From Pseudobutyrivibrio ruminis DSM 9787 (GTDB taxonomy: Bacteria > Bacillota > Clostridia > Lachnospirales > Lachnospiraceae), in NCBI RefSeq assembly GCF_900218035.1, contig NZ_OBMR01000005.1:1-64000 (forward strand): a DNA stretch of 64,000 bases. Direction: 5' to 3'. The notes under the pieces are model-generated. The model did no database searches and was not told the origin of the DNA. It saw nothing but the letters and a program-made list of their open reading frames with translations. Positions 34,549 through 42,954 of the stretch are shown here, piece by piece; position 1 is the first letter of the stretch; each line of letters begins with the position of its first letter. A program made the position numbers and the translations under genes.

Positions 34549-35220
34549 CTACCAAACAAATGGAATAAGCCTATATTTTACCCGCTCTTTGTACTGCTTG
34601 TATCCAGCAAGCCCTTCTTCTAGGACCTTCTCCTCATTTCTAATACGCTTTACAATGATTGGAAGATATACAAGCATTATTACAAATGAAAAAATAGAGC
34701 CTAGGATAATTGGCATAGCTAAAAATAGCAGAACTGTTGCCATATACATTGGATGGCGCACTATTCCATATAGGCCTGTATCAACCACCTTCTGGCCTTC
34801 CTGCACTTCTATGGTTCTTGAAAGATATTCATTTTCCCTAAGTACTTCGGCATACAGCGCATAGGCTAACAAAAAAAGTATCGTGCCTAAAATCGTCACC
34901 CACGCTGGTAGCACCAGCCATGAAAATCTGAAATTCAAACCTGCAACTATGAAGGATAACAAAAACATTAGACCGCTGAACAAGACCACTTCCTTTTGCT
35001 CCATCTGTTCTTCCTTTGCATTTAATCGCTTCCGCAAAAGCTCTGGATTTTTCTTCATCAGAATCAATCCCGCTACAAACATAGGAATAAAAAGCACTCC
35101 CATAAGCAACCAGGCCTGCCAAAAGGCAAAGCTTCCTGCCGCTGGAAATAGCAGCAGTCCCACTAATATCACACCTGCAAAAAATTTAATTAGTGCCGAA
35201 ATCAGTAATTTATTTGTCAT
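34549..35220 (-). CDS. Isoprenylcysteine carboxyl methyltransferase family protein
   Basis: A 223-aa membrane protein with about five hydrophobic segments. The C-terminal part carries the family SAM-binding pattern: RTIEVQEGQKVVDTGLYGIVRHPMYMA, with the RHPxY motif, followed by a hydrophobic hairpin and RIRNEEKVLEEGLAGYKQYKERVKYRLIP. Bacterial members are generally annotated only as ICMT/PEMT-like; the natural substrate here is unknown. ATG 35220 lies after a purine-rich GGGGGAG. It belongs to a closely spaced run of minus-strand genes (24 bp after the endonuclease IV gene). Confidence 0.88.
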   Translation of the reverse strand: MTNKLLISALIKFFAGVILVGLLLFPAAGSFAFWQAWLLMGVLFIPMFVAGLILMKKNPELLRKRLNAKEEQMEQKEVVLFSGLMFLLSFIVAGLNFRFSWLVLPAWVTILGTILFLLAYALYAEVLRENEYLSRTIEVQEGQKVVDTGLYGIVRHPMYMATVLLFLAMPIILGSIFSFVIMLVYLPIIVKRIRNEEKVLEEGLAGYKQYKERVKYRLIPFVW

Positions 35221-35244
35221 AGCTTGCTCCCCCCAATAATCAGC

Positions 35245-36072
35245 TTACATCCAGCTGTTTACAATTGCTATTTCCTCAATATATCCTGCATCATCATTTG
35301 GTGTTTCCAAAATAAATGGAAGATTTTGAAGAGTAGGATGTGTTGCAATTCGTTTCATAGCTTCCATTCCAATGCAGCCCTGGCCTAACTTCTCATGGCG
35401 GTCCTTTGCTGCTCCGCATTCATTTTTACTATCATTAAAATGAATTGCCTTCAATCTGTCCAAACCGATGATTTTATCAAACTGTGTAAGCACACCATCA
35501 AGGTCATTTACGACATCATAGCCACCATCCCAAACATGGCATGTGTCAAGGCAAACTCCCAGTTTGTCACTAAGCGTAGTGCGGTCAATAATTTCTCTTA
35601 ATTCCTCAAAAGTTTTGCCCACCTCTGAACCTTTGCCAGCCATAGTCTCTAAGAGCACTGTGGTCTGCATCTCAGGGAAAAGTGCTTGATTCAAGCCATC
35701 AGCAATCTGCTGAATTCCTATTTCTGGCCCTTGGCCCGTGTGAGAACCTGGATGGAAATTGTAGTACTGATTTGGAACCTGCTCCATCCTTTGCAAATCC
35801 TGCTTAAGCATATCGAGAGCATTCGCTCTGGTCTCTGGCTTTGCAGAGCAAAGATTCATAGTGTAGCTGGCATGAGCTACAAGTGTACCAAATTTCTTTT
35901 CCTGCAATATTTGCTGAAGCTTTTCAACATCTTCTGGCTCTATATCCTTTGCTTTTCCACCACGTGGATTTCTTGTAAACCATGCAAATGTGTTTCCTCC
36001 AAAATCCACCATCTGACGTCCCATTGCTTCATATCCGTTTGTCACTGATAAGTGACAGCCTATATATATCAT
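35245..36072 (-). CDS. nfo: Endonuclease IV (AP endonuclease)
   Basis: A 275-aa TIM-barrel enzyme that cuts DNA at abasic sites in base excision repair. The metal ligands are in the family motifs: LVAHASYTMNL, YNFHPGSH, LLETMAGKGSEVG, GVCLDTCHVWDGGYD, AIHFNDSKNECGAAKDRHEKLGQG and FILETPND. Length is normal. ATG 36072 is preceded by AAGGAG. It sits in a run of minus-strand genes that also holds the alkylguanine methyltransferase-like gene, a possible small DNA-repair grouping. Confidence 0.95.
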   Translation of the reverse strand: MIYIGCHLSVTNGYEAMGRQMVDFGGNTFAWFTRNPRGGKAKDIEPEDVEKLQQILQEKKFGTLVAHASYTMNLCSAKPETRANALDMLKQDLQRMEQVPNQYYNFHPGSHTGQGPEIGIQQIADGLNQALFPEMQTTVLLETMAGKGSEVGKTFEELREIIDRTTLSDKLGVCLDTCHVWDGGYDVVNDLDGVLTQFDKIIGLDRLKAIHFNDSKNECGAAKDRHEKLGQGCIGMEAMKRIATHPTLQNLPFILETPNDDAGYIEEIAIVNSWM

Positions 36073-36109
36073 TAAAAATCTCCTTAGTTGTCATATTTTT
36101 CCGACATGC

Positions 36110-36952
36110 TTATGCTTCCTCAACAAACATTCCGGTAAGTCTTGGTACATTAAATCGGCTTACAAACAAATCGCATTTGCATAAAAATGTGAAAAAAGCA
36201 TGGTGCCCTTCCCCCGCAAAGGATTCATAATTTGCCTGCCCTTTAGATAGAATAACATCAGCATTATCTATTGCTTTTTTCGCTTGCTCCGGAAGCATTT
36301 TATAGACAGTTCCTGCAATCTTCTCACCATTTGTAATTACAGTAAATTCATCTGTCAAACCAACATATTTTGCATCTTCTATAGTAGCATCATTATATGC
36401 TTCACCGCCACGAACCATTACAGTTATTTCAAGATTTGGGAACTGCTTTTTAAGCTGGCGTAGAAAAAGCTTATCAAGGACAATCTCTCCACAATTATCT
36501 GTAAGAAGTAAAAAAGATTTTCCCTTGCTGCACTGCTTGCCAAAAGAATCAAATGTTGCCTGCTCATCAACTCTCATGTCAGTGTCGTTGAATAACTCTA
36601 AAAATGTATTTTCATCTACATCCTGCATCACACCAAAATCAATGTAGTTTCCAATTCGAGCCATCACAAGAGCAGTAGCAAGCGGATTATCGCTTGCTTC
36701 TATTTTCTCTTCTAAGCCCTGTTCCATAGAAAGTACTAAATCATTATATTTTTTATTGATGTCTCTAAAACTAGGCATTGGTCCAATGTATTTTTCATAT
36801 GCCTTATTAAATGCAAAATTCATCTCTGCACTACATGCATTTTCATCACGATTATCAAGTATATTTTTAACCTCTTTCAAATATTCCTTGTCATCAGTCT
36901 TTAGCTGTTGTCTATCATACATGCATTTTGCACAACTTGGTGTAAGTTTCAT
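36110..36952 (-). CDS. DUF89 (ARMT1-like) domain protein
   Basis: A 280-aa protein of the DUF89 family, metal-dependent phosphatases that act on damaged or overflow phosphometabolites. The motif LLTDNCGEIVLDKLFL (near residue 155) has the Asp-Asn-x-x-Glu metal site, with NADVILSKGQANYES near residue 240 as the second conserved block. The N-terminal CAKCMYDRQ has two Cys and resembles the start of archaeal members. ATG 36952 has GAGGAG upstream. The substrate here is unknown. Confidence 0.88.
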   Translation of the reverse strand: MKLTPSCAKCMYDRQQLKTDDKEYLKEVKNILDNRDENACSAEMNFAFNKAYEKYIGPMPSFRDINKKYNDLVLSMEQGLEEKIEASDNPLATALVMARIGNYIDFGVMQDVDENTFLELFNDTDMRVDEQATFDSFGKQCSKGKSFLLLTDNCGEIVLDKLFLRQLKKQFPNLEITVMVRGGEAYNDATIEDAKYVGLTDEFTVITNGEKIAGTVYKMLPEQAKKAIDNADVILSKGQANYESFAGEGHHAFFTFLCKCDLFVSRFNVPRLTGMFVEEA

Positions 36953-37005
36953 CTAGTAAAAGCTCCTCTTCCATATGCAAACTCTTGGGCCTGCCTTGCA
37001 ATTGA

Positions 37006-37884
37006 TTATACCAAATTAAGCGTCAACTGTTCATATCTCTCGGGTAAATCATTCATAAATCTGAAGCAATCATTAGGCTTATAAAGGATGTTGTGAGATT
37101 TGCAGGTATCCTCAAAAAGACTCATAAGCTTTGCATTGTTAGGACTTGGTACATTATAGGAATTGCCATAGGTTCTAATGTATTTTTCTTTCAATCCTGG
37201 AAAATTTTTATCCAATGCCTCATAAAAATATTCCCTGTCACCTTCCCTCAAGGTCACGCCCATATCAAAGCAAATAATGCCCTTCACACCTACGCGAATA
37301 CATTCTTCTAGTATCGCATTTACGTTTTCTTCTGTATCGTTTACAAAAGGAAGAATTGGTGTCAGCCAAACCACTGTTGGAATGCCACGCTTTTGCATCT
37401 CCTCTAACACCTGTATTCTCCGTTTCGTGTTGCAAACATTTGGTTCTAGAATAGCGCACAAGTCATCGTCATAAGTAGTCAATGTCATCTGCACTACTGC
37501 CTTTGCCTTCTGATTAATTTCATCCAAAAGATCAATATCCCTAAGAATCCTGTCTGACTTTGTCTGAATCGCTATGCCAAATTCATATTTAGAAATGATT
37601 TCTAAGCATTGTCTTGTGAGCTTTAACTGCTCTTCGCAGTGCATATATGGATCTGACATAGAACCCGTGCCAATCATACATTTTTTTCTTTTTGATTTAA
37701 GCGCGGCCTCTAAAAGCTCTGGGGCATTCTGCTTCACCTCAATATCCTCAAAGGCATGGGTAAACTGATAGCATTTGCTTCTGCTATCACAATAAATACA
37801 GCCGTGAGTGCAGCCGCGATATATGTTCATACCGCATCGGCCATTATTTGCAGTTAATATCCCCTTCGCATTTACGAAATGCAT
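37006..37884 (-). CDS. Radical SAM protein, spore-photoproduct-lyase-like family
   Basis: A 292-aa radical SAM protein. The cluster-binding motif is YRGCTHGCIYCDSRSKCYQ near residue 28, a CxxxCxxC pattern, and the body includes IGTGSMSDPYMHCEEQLKLTRQCLEI and WLTPILPFVNDTEENV, as in the SPL/Rv2578c-like group often seen near repair genes. I chose ATG 37884 because AGGAGG is six bases upstream; the frame also extends to 37920 without a ribosome site. It is the first gene of the minus-strand run ending at 33198. The reaction is not known. Confidence 0.9.
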   Translation of the reverse strand: MHFVNAKGILTANNGRCGMNIYRGCTHGCIYCDSRSKCYQFTHAFEDIEVKQNAPELLEAALKSKRKKCMIGTGSMSDPYMHCEEQLKLTRQCLEIISKYEFGIAIQTKSDRILRDIDLLDEINQKAKAVVQMTLTTYDDDLCAILEPNVCNTKRRIQVLEEMQKRGIPTVVWLTPILPFVNDTEENVNAILEECIRVGVKGIICFDMGVTLREGDREYFYEALDKNFPGLKEKYIRTYGNSYNVPSPNNAKLMSLFEDTCKSHNILYKPNDCFRFMNDLPERYEQLTLNLV

Positions 37885-37950
37885 TTGTTGCCTCCTGCCT
37901 TCCTCATTATTAATCCGCATTATAACAATATTGTGAATTGTCGTCCATAT

Positions 37951-38748
37951 CTACAACAAAAACTCCCGTATTTTCTCTTCTACAAGCCTAACATCAATTG
38001 GTGCATCTGATGACTCCATAGTTGTAATCAAATCTCTTCCTTGAAGGTAACCATTTTTCTCATAATTATGTATCTTCTTAAAATTCTTTGTAGCATAATC
38101 CATATCCGAAAGAATCCCTAGATGTTCCCAATAAATAGTCTTTCTTGTAATTGTATTCAATGCGACAAAGTCAGGATATACCGCACTATAGCCCAGTTCT
38201 AACATCGGCTCATATTGATAAGGAACATTATACTTATCCAAGGAATCAGCAATAATCTTTTCCGACTTTGATCGTACCATCTCTCCTCGGTTTGTCTGAT
38301 ATAAACCCTCTTCTGGGAATGGATTCTGCTGCCCCGGATGTTTTTCTAACCAGTTTTGAATATATATATCATCAGGCTCTATTAGTGGGGTTACAATACT
38401 CTTTCTAGCACTAGGCAAATTCTCATATACAGCCTGAATTTCACTGATATCATAATTTGCAATAAATTTAATTAATACCTTTCTCAAATACAATAATTTG
38501 TTATTAACTGCATTTACATAATCCCTTTGAATCAAATTCTTAACAAGCTTACTTTTATCCTTCCCTGCATATTTACGTTTTCCTGTCCCTTTTTCGGTTA
38601 TGTAATATTGGTTGCATCCTCTGACTGTGGACGCTTTTATTCCATGCTCTGGAAGATCTTTTAGTTTCGCTAAGTTTTTCTCATTAAGTTTTATCAAATC
38701 ATCCAGTTCTCTTAACTGTTTTTCTAATTCTTCTCTATAATTTTTCAA
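37951..38748 (-). CDS. Array-associated PD-(D/E)XK-nuclease-like protein, copy 2 (cassette C)
   Basis: A 265-aa paralogue of the protein at 26335-27135. Shared blocks are KNLAKLKDLP near residue 24, NLIQRDYVNAVNNKLL near 71-86, MVRSKSEKIIADSLDKYNVPYQYEP near 157, VYPDFVALN and RKTIYWEHLG, with the same Glu, Pro-Asp and Glu-x-His order suggesting a PD-(D/E)XK-type fold. The start is TTG at 38748, with AGGAG seven bases upstream. Array C and its promoter precede it, and the last array pair is 22 bp from the start codon. No transposase or restriction partner is near. Function unknown; binding or cutting of the adjacent array is a hypothesis. Confidence 0.77.
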   Translation of the reverse strand: MKNYREELEKQLRELDDLIKLNEKNLAKLKDLPEHGIKASTVRGCNQYYITEKGTGKRKYAGKDKSKLVKNLIQRDYVNAVNNKLLYLRKVLIKFIANYDISEIQAVYENLPSARKSIVTPLIEPDDIYIQNWLEKHPGQQNPFPEEGLYQTNRGEMVRSKSEKIIADSLDKYNVPYQYEPMLELGYSAVYPDFVALNTITRKTIYWEHLGILSDMDYATKNFKKIHNYEKNGYLQGRDLITTMESSDAPIDVRLVEEKIREFLL

Positions 38749-38770
38749 CTCTTACTCCTCTTTCTAAAAA

Positions 38771-39052
38771 AATCATCCCAAACAGAGTTTTTACCAGTTG
38801 GGGATGCATAATATTTTTTTTCATTTTTCAATCATGCAACCCGTATCCCCTTTACATCATTCTGGGATGCATGATTGTCTTATAACTTCATCTCCTATCA
38901 ATATTAAACTCATCCTAAAAAGCACATTTGTCCTTTTGGGATGCATAAGTACTCTCAGTCATGCATCCCTAATTGTAATTCAATCCTATTGGGTTGCATT
39001 CATTAATTAGCATATGCATCCCTAATTACATATAACTTTATATTGGATGCAT
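38771..39052. repeat. Array C: alternating ATGCATCCC / GGGATGCAT kernels
   Basis: Nine-base windows start at 38771, 38834, 38908, 38961 and 39014 (ATGCATCCC orientation) and at 38801, 38864, 38938, 38991 and 39044 (GGGATGCAT orientation). Five of ten are exact; the rest have one to three changes. Within a pair the distance is 30 bp in all five cases. Between pairs it is 33, 44, 23 and 23 bp, so the period is 63, 74, 53 and 53 bp, differing by about one or two helical turns. The pair nearest the gene has a longer stem. The intervening sequence is not repeated. Confidence 0.93.
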
Positions 39053-39143
39053 AACGCCAAAATATCCGAAATTGGGAATACTATCAATGAAACTATCACA
39101 TGAAAAAGTTATAGATTTGTATAAAGAAAAAATGATATGCAGT

Positions 39144-39172
39144 AATATAACTCCAGATATATAAATTGTCAA
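39144..39172 (-). promoter_or_regulatory. Promoter of cassette C
   Basis: On the minus strand, TTGACA (39172-39167), a 17-bp spacer and TATATT (39149-39144), identical in both hexamers and spacing to the promoter of cassette B. It lies just downstream of the guaA terminator, so the cassette is an independent transcription unit. About 85 bp separate the expected start from the first kernel. Confidence 0.85.
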
Positions 39173-39202
39173 CACCTATTTATATCCTCTATTCATACGC
39201 AC

Positions 39203-39245
39203 AAAAAAAGCCGTAGCAAATGTATTGAATACATTCACTACGGCT
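39203..39245 (-). terminator. Terminator of guaA
   Basis: Stem AGCCGTAG (39209-39216) with CTACGGCT (39238-39245), and an inner ATGTATT/AATACAT pair. On the minus strand it is followed by seven T residues. It separates guaA from cassette C. Confidence 0.9.
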
Positions 39246-39317
39246 CATTTTATTGTCACTACACTTCCATACACCTCTCAAAGCCTTGTAAATACTGGCT
39301 TTGCAAGAATGCTGGTA

Positions 39318-40865
39318 TTATTCCATCTCCACAGTTCCTGGTGGCTTAGAAGTCAAATCGTACATTACGCGGTTGACGCCCTTAACCTCGTTGATGATGC
39401 GGCTCATTACACGCTGAAGAACTTCGAATGGAATCTCAGAAGCTTCTGCTGTCATGAAGTCTACTGTTTCAACGGCGCGAAGTACTACTGCGTAGTCGTA
39501 TGTACGCTCGTCGCCCATAACGCCTACTGAGCGCATGTTTGAAAGTGCTGCAAAGTACTGATCTGGAAGCTTTGCAAGGCCTGCCTCTGCAAGCTCTGTA
39601 CGATAAATATAATCAGCATCCTGAACGATGCGAACCTTTTCTGCTGTAACCTCTCCGATGATACGAATACCAAGGCCTGGGCCTGGGAATGGCTGACGGA
39701 ATACAAGGTATTCTGGCAAGCCAAGCTCTAAACCGACCTTACGTACTTCGTCCTTGAAAAGATTGCGAAGCGGCTCGATGATTTCTTTGAAATCAACATA
39801 GTCAGGAAGACCACCTACATTATGGTGAGACTTGATAACTACTGACTCACCGCCAAGGCCTGATTCAACAACGTCTGGATAGATAGTTCCCTGTGCAAGG
39901 AAATCAACAGTGCCAATTTTCTTAGCTTCTTCCTCGAATACACGAATGAATTCCTCGCCAATGATTTTACGCTTGCGTTCTGGCTCTTCGACGCCTGCGA
40001 GCTTTGCGTAATAACGCTCTGCTGCATTAACACGAACAAAATTAATATCAAATGAGCCTTCTGGACCAAATACTGATTCTACCTCATCGCCCTCGTTTTT
40101 ACGAAGAAGACCATGATCAACGAAAACACATGTAAGCTGCTTTCCAATTGCCTTTGCAAGAAGCGCTGCTAGAACAGATGAATCAACACCACCAGAAAGA
40201 GCAAGAAGCACTTTTCCTGAACCTACGCGCTCTCTAATTTCTCCGATTGTCTGCTCAACAAAGGAATCCATACGCCATGTGCCAGCTGTCTGACAGATGT
40301 TTCTTACAAAGTTGTGGAGGATTTCCTTTCCACGAACAGTGTGGAGTACCTCTGGATGGAACTGAATAGCGTAAAGCTTTTTATCTTCACAAGCTGCTGC
40401 TGCAACTGGGCAATCATTTGTGTGAGCAATGATATCAAACCCAGGTGCCACTGAAGAAATGTAATCAAAGTGGCTCATCCAAACAACTGTTGAGTCCTCA
40501 ACACCTGCAAAAAGAGTATCCTTTGATCCGTCAATAAATGTCTCAGTTTTGCCATATTCACGAACTGGCGCTTTCTCAACCTTACCACCAAGAACATGCA
40601 TCATAAGCTGTGCGCCATAGCAAAGACCAAGCACTGGTATACCAAGTTCAAAAAGTTCCTTAGTATAGGTAGGTGCCCCTTCCTCATAACATGAATTAGG
40701 ACCTCCTGTCAGGATAATTCCTTTAGGATTCATCTCTTTAATTTGGTCGATAGGGGTACGATAAGAATAAATCTCACAATAGACATTACATTCTCTGACA
40801 CGACGTGCCACAAGCTGATTGTATTGTCCGCCGAAATCAATAACAATGACTTTCTCTTGATTCAT
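39318..40865 (-). CDS. guaA: GMP synthase (glutamine-hydrolysing)
   Basis: A 515-aa enzyme that converts XMP to GMP using glutamine and ATP. The N-terminal class I glutaminase domain has the nucleophile Cys in [13 protein letters not shown] and the His-Glu pair in AIQFHPEV. The ATP-pyrophosphatase domain has the P-loop [11 protein letters not shown], and the C-terminal dimerisation domain ends [17 protein letters not shown], the universal GuaA terminus. Length is normal and ATG 40865 is preceded by AAGGAG. It stands alone, with its own terminator. Confidence 0.97.
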   Translation of the reverse strand: MNQEKVIVIDFGGQYNQLVARRVRECNVYCEIYSYRTPIDQIKEMNPKGIILTGGPNSCYEEGAPTYTKELFELGIPVLGLCYGAQLMMHVLGGKVEKAPVREYGKTETFIDGSKDTLFAGVEDSTVVWMSHFDYISSVAPGFDIIAHTNDCPVAAAACEDKKLYAIQFHPEVLHTVRGKEILHNFVRNICQTAGTWRMDSFVEQTIGEIRERVGSGKVLLALSGGVDSSVLAALLAKAIGKQLTCVFVDHGLLRKNEGDEVESVFGPEGSFDINFVRVNAAERYYAKLAGVEEPERKRKIIGEEFIRVFEEEAKKIGTVDFLAQGTIYPDVVESGLGGESVVIKSHHNVGGLPDYVDFKEIIEPLRNLFKDEVRKVGLELGLPEYLVFRQPFPGPGLGIRIIGEVTAEKVRIVQDADYIYRTELAEAGLAKLPDQYFAALSNMRSVGVMGDERTYDYAVVLRAVETVDFMTAEASEIPFEVLQRVMSRIINEVKGVNRVMYDLTSKPPGTVEME

Positions 40866-40992
40866 AGCAGCTCCTTACTAGATAAATTTTTCTAAAGTAT
40901 AGATGAAATTTTCAAAATCTTCAACAAAAAAACTTAATATTAACAGGATTTCATTCGATACAATATTTAGATATGAAGAAAAAGGAGTTTCT

Positions 40993-41493
40993 ATGAGTGT
41001 AAGCGTAACCAATTCATTAAGCATAAGATTGTTTTACAATCACTACTCATCGGTAGCAAGTGGCTCTACTAGAAAGAATTCTACCACTGGTACCCTTTCT
41101 TTTGCTGACGCTACTGCTTTACGCAACGCCGTCAGAAATCTCCAAGATTATAAATTCGAAGATGTAACCAAAGACCAGATTCAGGAGAAGCTTAAAGCAT
41201 TCACTGACACCATGAACAATACCCTTGAATCTGCAGCTAAATACGGCAAAGGAAACTCTTCTGTAAAACATGCCGCATCCACTATTAAAAACCTTAATAC
41301 TCAATATGCTTCTGATTTGGCTAAAATTGGTATTACTGTAAATAAAGATGGCAGTATGTCACTATATGAAAATGCTGCCAAAAACTACTCTGTCAGCAAG
41401 TTCTCAGAGTTCTTTGATAAGGACTCACAATACTTGTCTGATTTATATAGCGCTGCAAAGCGTATTACTAGAAGGGTCGATGTGCGAATTTAA
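40993..41493 (+). CDS. Hypothetical protein, weakly resembling the FliD C-terminal region
   Basis: A 166-aa protein without a signal peptide or membrane segment. It is helical, Ser/Lys/Asn-rich, and its last 50 residues (KIGITVNKDGSMSLYENAA, then FSEFFDKDSQYLSDLYSAAKRI) have the rhythm of the C-terminal part of flagellar cap proteins, where a dG(S)(L/M)(S/T)L(D/Y)E-type motif is common. This is a weak resemblance; the rest of FliD is missing. I chose ATG 40993, with AAAGGAG just upstream. It is followed 66 bp later by trkA. Function unknown. Confidence 0.55.
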   Translation: MSVSVTNSLSIRLFYNHYSSVASGSTRKNSTTGTLSFADATALRNAVRNLQDYKFEDVTKDQIQEKLKAFTDTMNNTLESAAKYGKGNSSVKHAASTIKNLNTQYASDLAKIGITVNKDGSMSLYENAAKNYSVSKFSEFFDKDSQYLSDLYSAAKRITRRVDVRI

Positions 41494-41559
41494 CTTGAAT
41501 TTTTGCCTCTATTCGACTACATTTATTATGTAATATTTTGTTTATTCGGAGGCAATAAA

Positions 41560-42948
41560 ATGGCTTTTGGTAAATCCTCAAAACGAGGACTTAAAATAAT
41601 CATCGTAGGATGCGGTAAAGTTGGCCGTACCCTTGTTGATAGACTTTCAAAAGAAGGTCACGATATTGTAGTAATCGATCAGAAACAGGATCGAATCGAT
41701 AATCTTACAAATCTATACGACATAATGGGAATTCAAGGAAATGGTGCCAGCTACAGCATTCAGGTTGAGGCTGGCATTAAAGATGCAGACCTCATTATTG
41801 CCGTTACAAACTCTGATGAGCTGAATCTACTATGCTGTACAATTGCAAAGCAGGTAGGTGACTGCGCTTCTATCGCCAGAGTTAGAAATCCTGACTATTC
41901 AAAGGAAATTTCATATCTTCAGGAGAAGCTGGGTCTTGTTATGATTATCAACCCAGAGTTTGAAGCTGCTAGAGAGATTTCATCTATTCTCTCATTGCCA
42001 TCTACTCTTGAGGTATCTTCATTTGCTCATGGCCAGGCTGAGCTTGTTGAGTTTGCCATTGAAGAGGGAAATGTTTTGGATGGTCTCACTATCAAAGATT
42101 TGAGCTCAAATATTTCCAGCAAGGTTCTGATTACTGCTGTAAAACGCGGCAGTGATGTTGTAATCCCTTCCGGTGATTACACACTTCGAGCAGGTGATAT
42201 TGTATGTGCCGTTGGTGCTAGACGATTTGCACGTACCTTCCTCAATGAAATTGGATTCAAAACACGACAGGTTCGTGATTGCTTGATTGTTGGTGGTGGA
42301 AAATCTTCTTTCTACCTTGCAAAGCTTTTGCTCCAGGCCAGAATCAATGTGCGCATTATCGAGCGTGATAAGGAGCGCTGTGAGGAGCTTTCTGTTATGC
42401 TTCCAAAGGCTACCATCATTAATGGAGATGGCGGTGATGAGGCATTACTTAGAGAAGAAGGCATTGAATACGTTGAAAGCTTCGTTCCTCTCACTGGAAT
42501 TGATGAAGAAAACATCCTTTTAACTCTTTATGCTAATCAAGTTAGCAATGCAAAGGTTGTTACAAAGGTTAATAGAATCAGCTTTGACAACGTATTGTCT
42601 CAGCTCAACTTAGGATCAGTGGTTTACCCACGACACATCACAGCAGAATCAATTATCGCTTATGTACGTGCAAAGAGTGCGTCAGGCGATGGTGATGATA
42701 TTCTTACACTCTACCACCTATTCGATCAAAAGGTAGAGGCTATTGAGTTCAATATTAGTGAGCAGTCAAAGGCAACTGGAGTACCATTCTCTGTTCTCCA
42801 ATTTAAGGACAATGTGCTTATCGCCTTTATCAACCGCAACGGTACAATCATCATCCCTAGCGGTTCTGACACTATTGAAGTCGGTGATACTGTAATGGTT
42901 GTCACAACCCACACTGGCTTCGGCTCTATACTTGATACATTGAGGTAA
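41560..42948 (+). CDS. trkA: Trk system potassium transporter regulatory subunit
   Basis: A 462-aa cytoplasmic gating subunit of the Trk potassium channel. It has two RCK units, each with a Rossmann NAD(H)-binding loop (IIIVGCGKVGRTLV near residue 12 and CLIVGGGKSSFYLA near residue 239) and a C-terminal TrkA_C lobe (PSGDYTLRAGDIVCAVG and PSGSDTIEVGDTVMVV). I chose ATG 41560 because GGAGG is eight bases upstream. It is followed by trkH after 6 bp; the two form one operon and one complex at the membrane. Confidence 0.96.
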   Translation: MAFGKSSKRGLKIIIVGCGKVGRTLVDRLSKEGHDIVVIDQKQDRIDNLTNLYDIMGIQGNGASYSIQVEAGIKDADLIIAVTNSDELNLLCCTIAKQVGDCASIARVRNPDYSKEISYLQEKLGLVMIINPEFEAAREISSILSLPSTLEVSSFAHGQAELVEFAIEEGNVLDGLTIKDLSSNISSKVLITAVKRGSDVVIPSGDYTLRAGDIVCAVGARRFARTFLNEIGFKTRQVRDCLIVGGGKSSFYLAKLLLQARINVRIIERDKERCEELSVMLPKATIINGDGGDEALLREEGIEYVESFVPLTGIDEENILLTLYANQVSNAKVVTKVNRISFDNVLSQLNLGSVVYPRHITAESIIAYVRAKSASGDGDDILTLYHLFDQKVEAIEFNISEQSKATGVPFSVLQFKDNVLIAFINRNGTIIIPSGSDTIEVGDTVMVVTTHTGFGSILDTLR

Positions 42949-42954
42949 TCGGAT

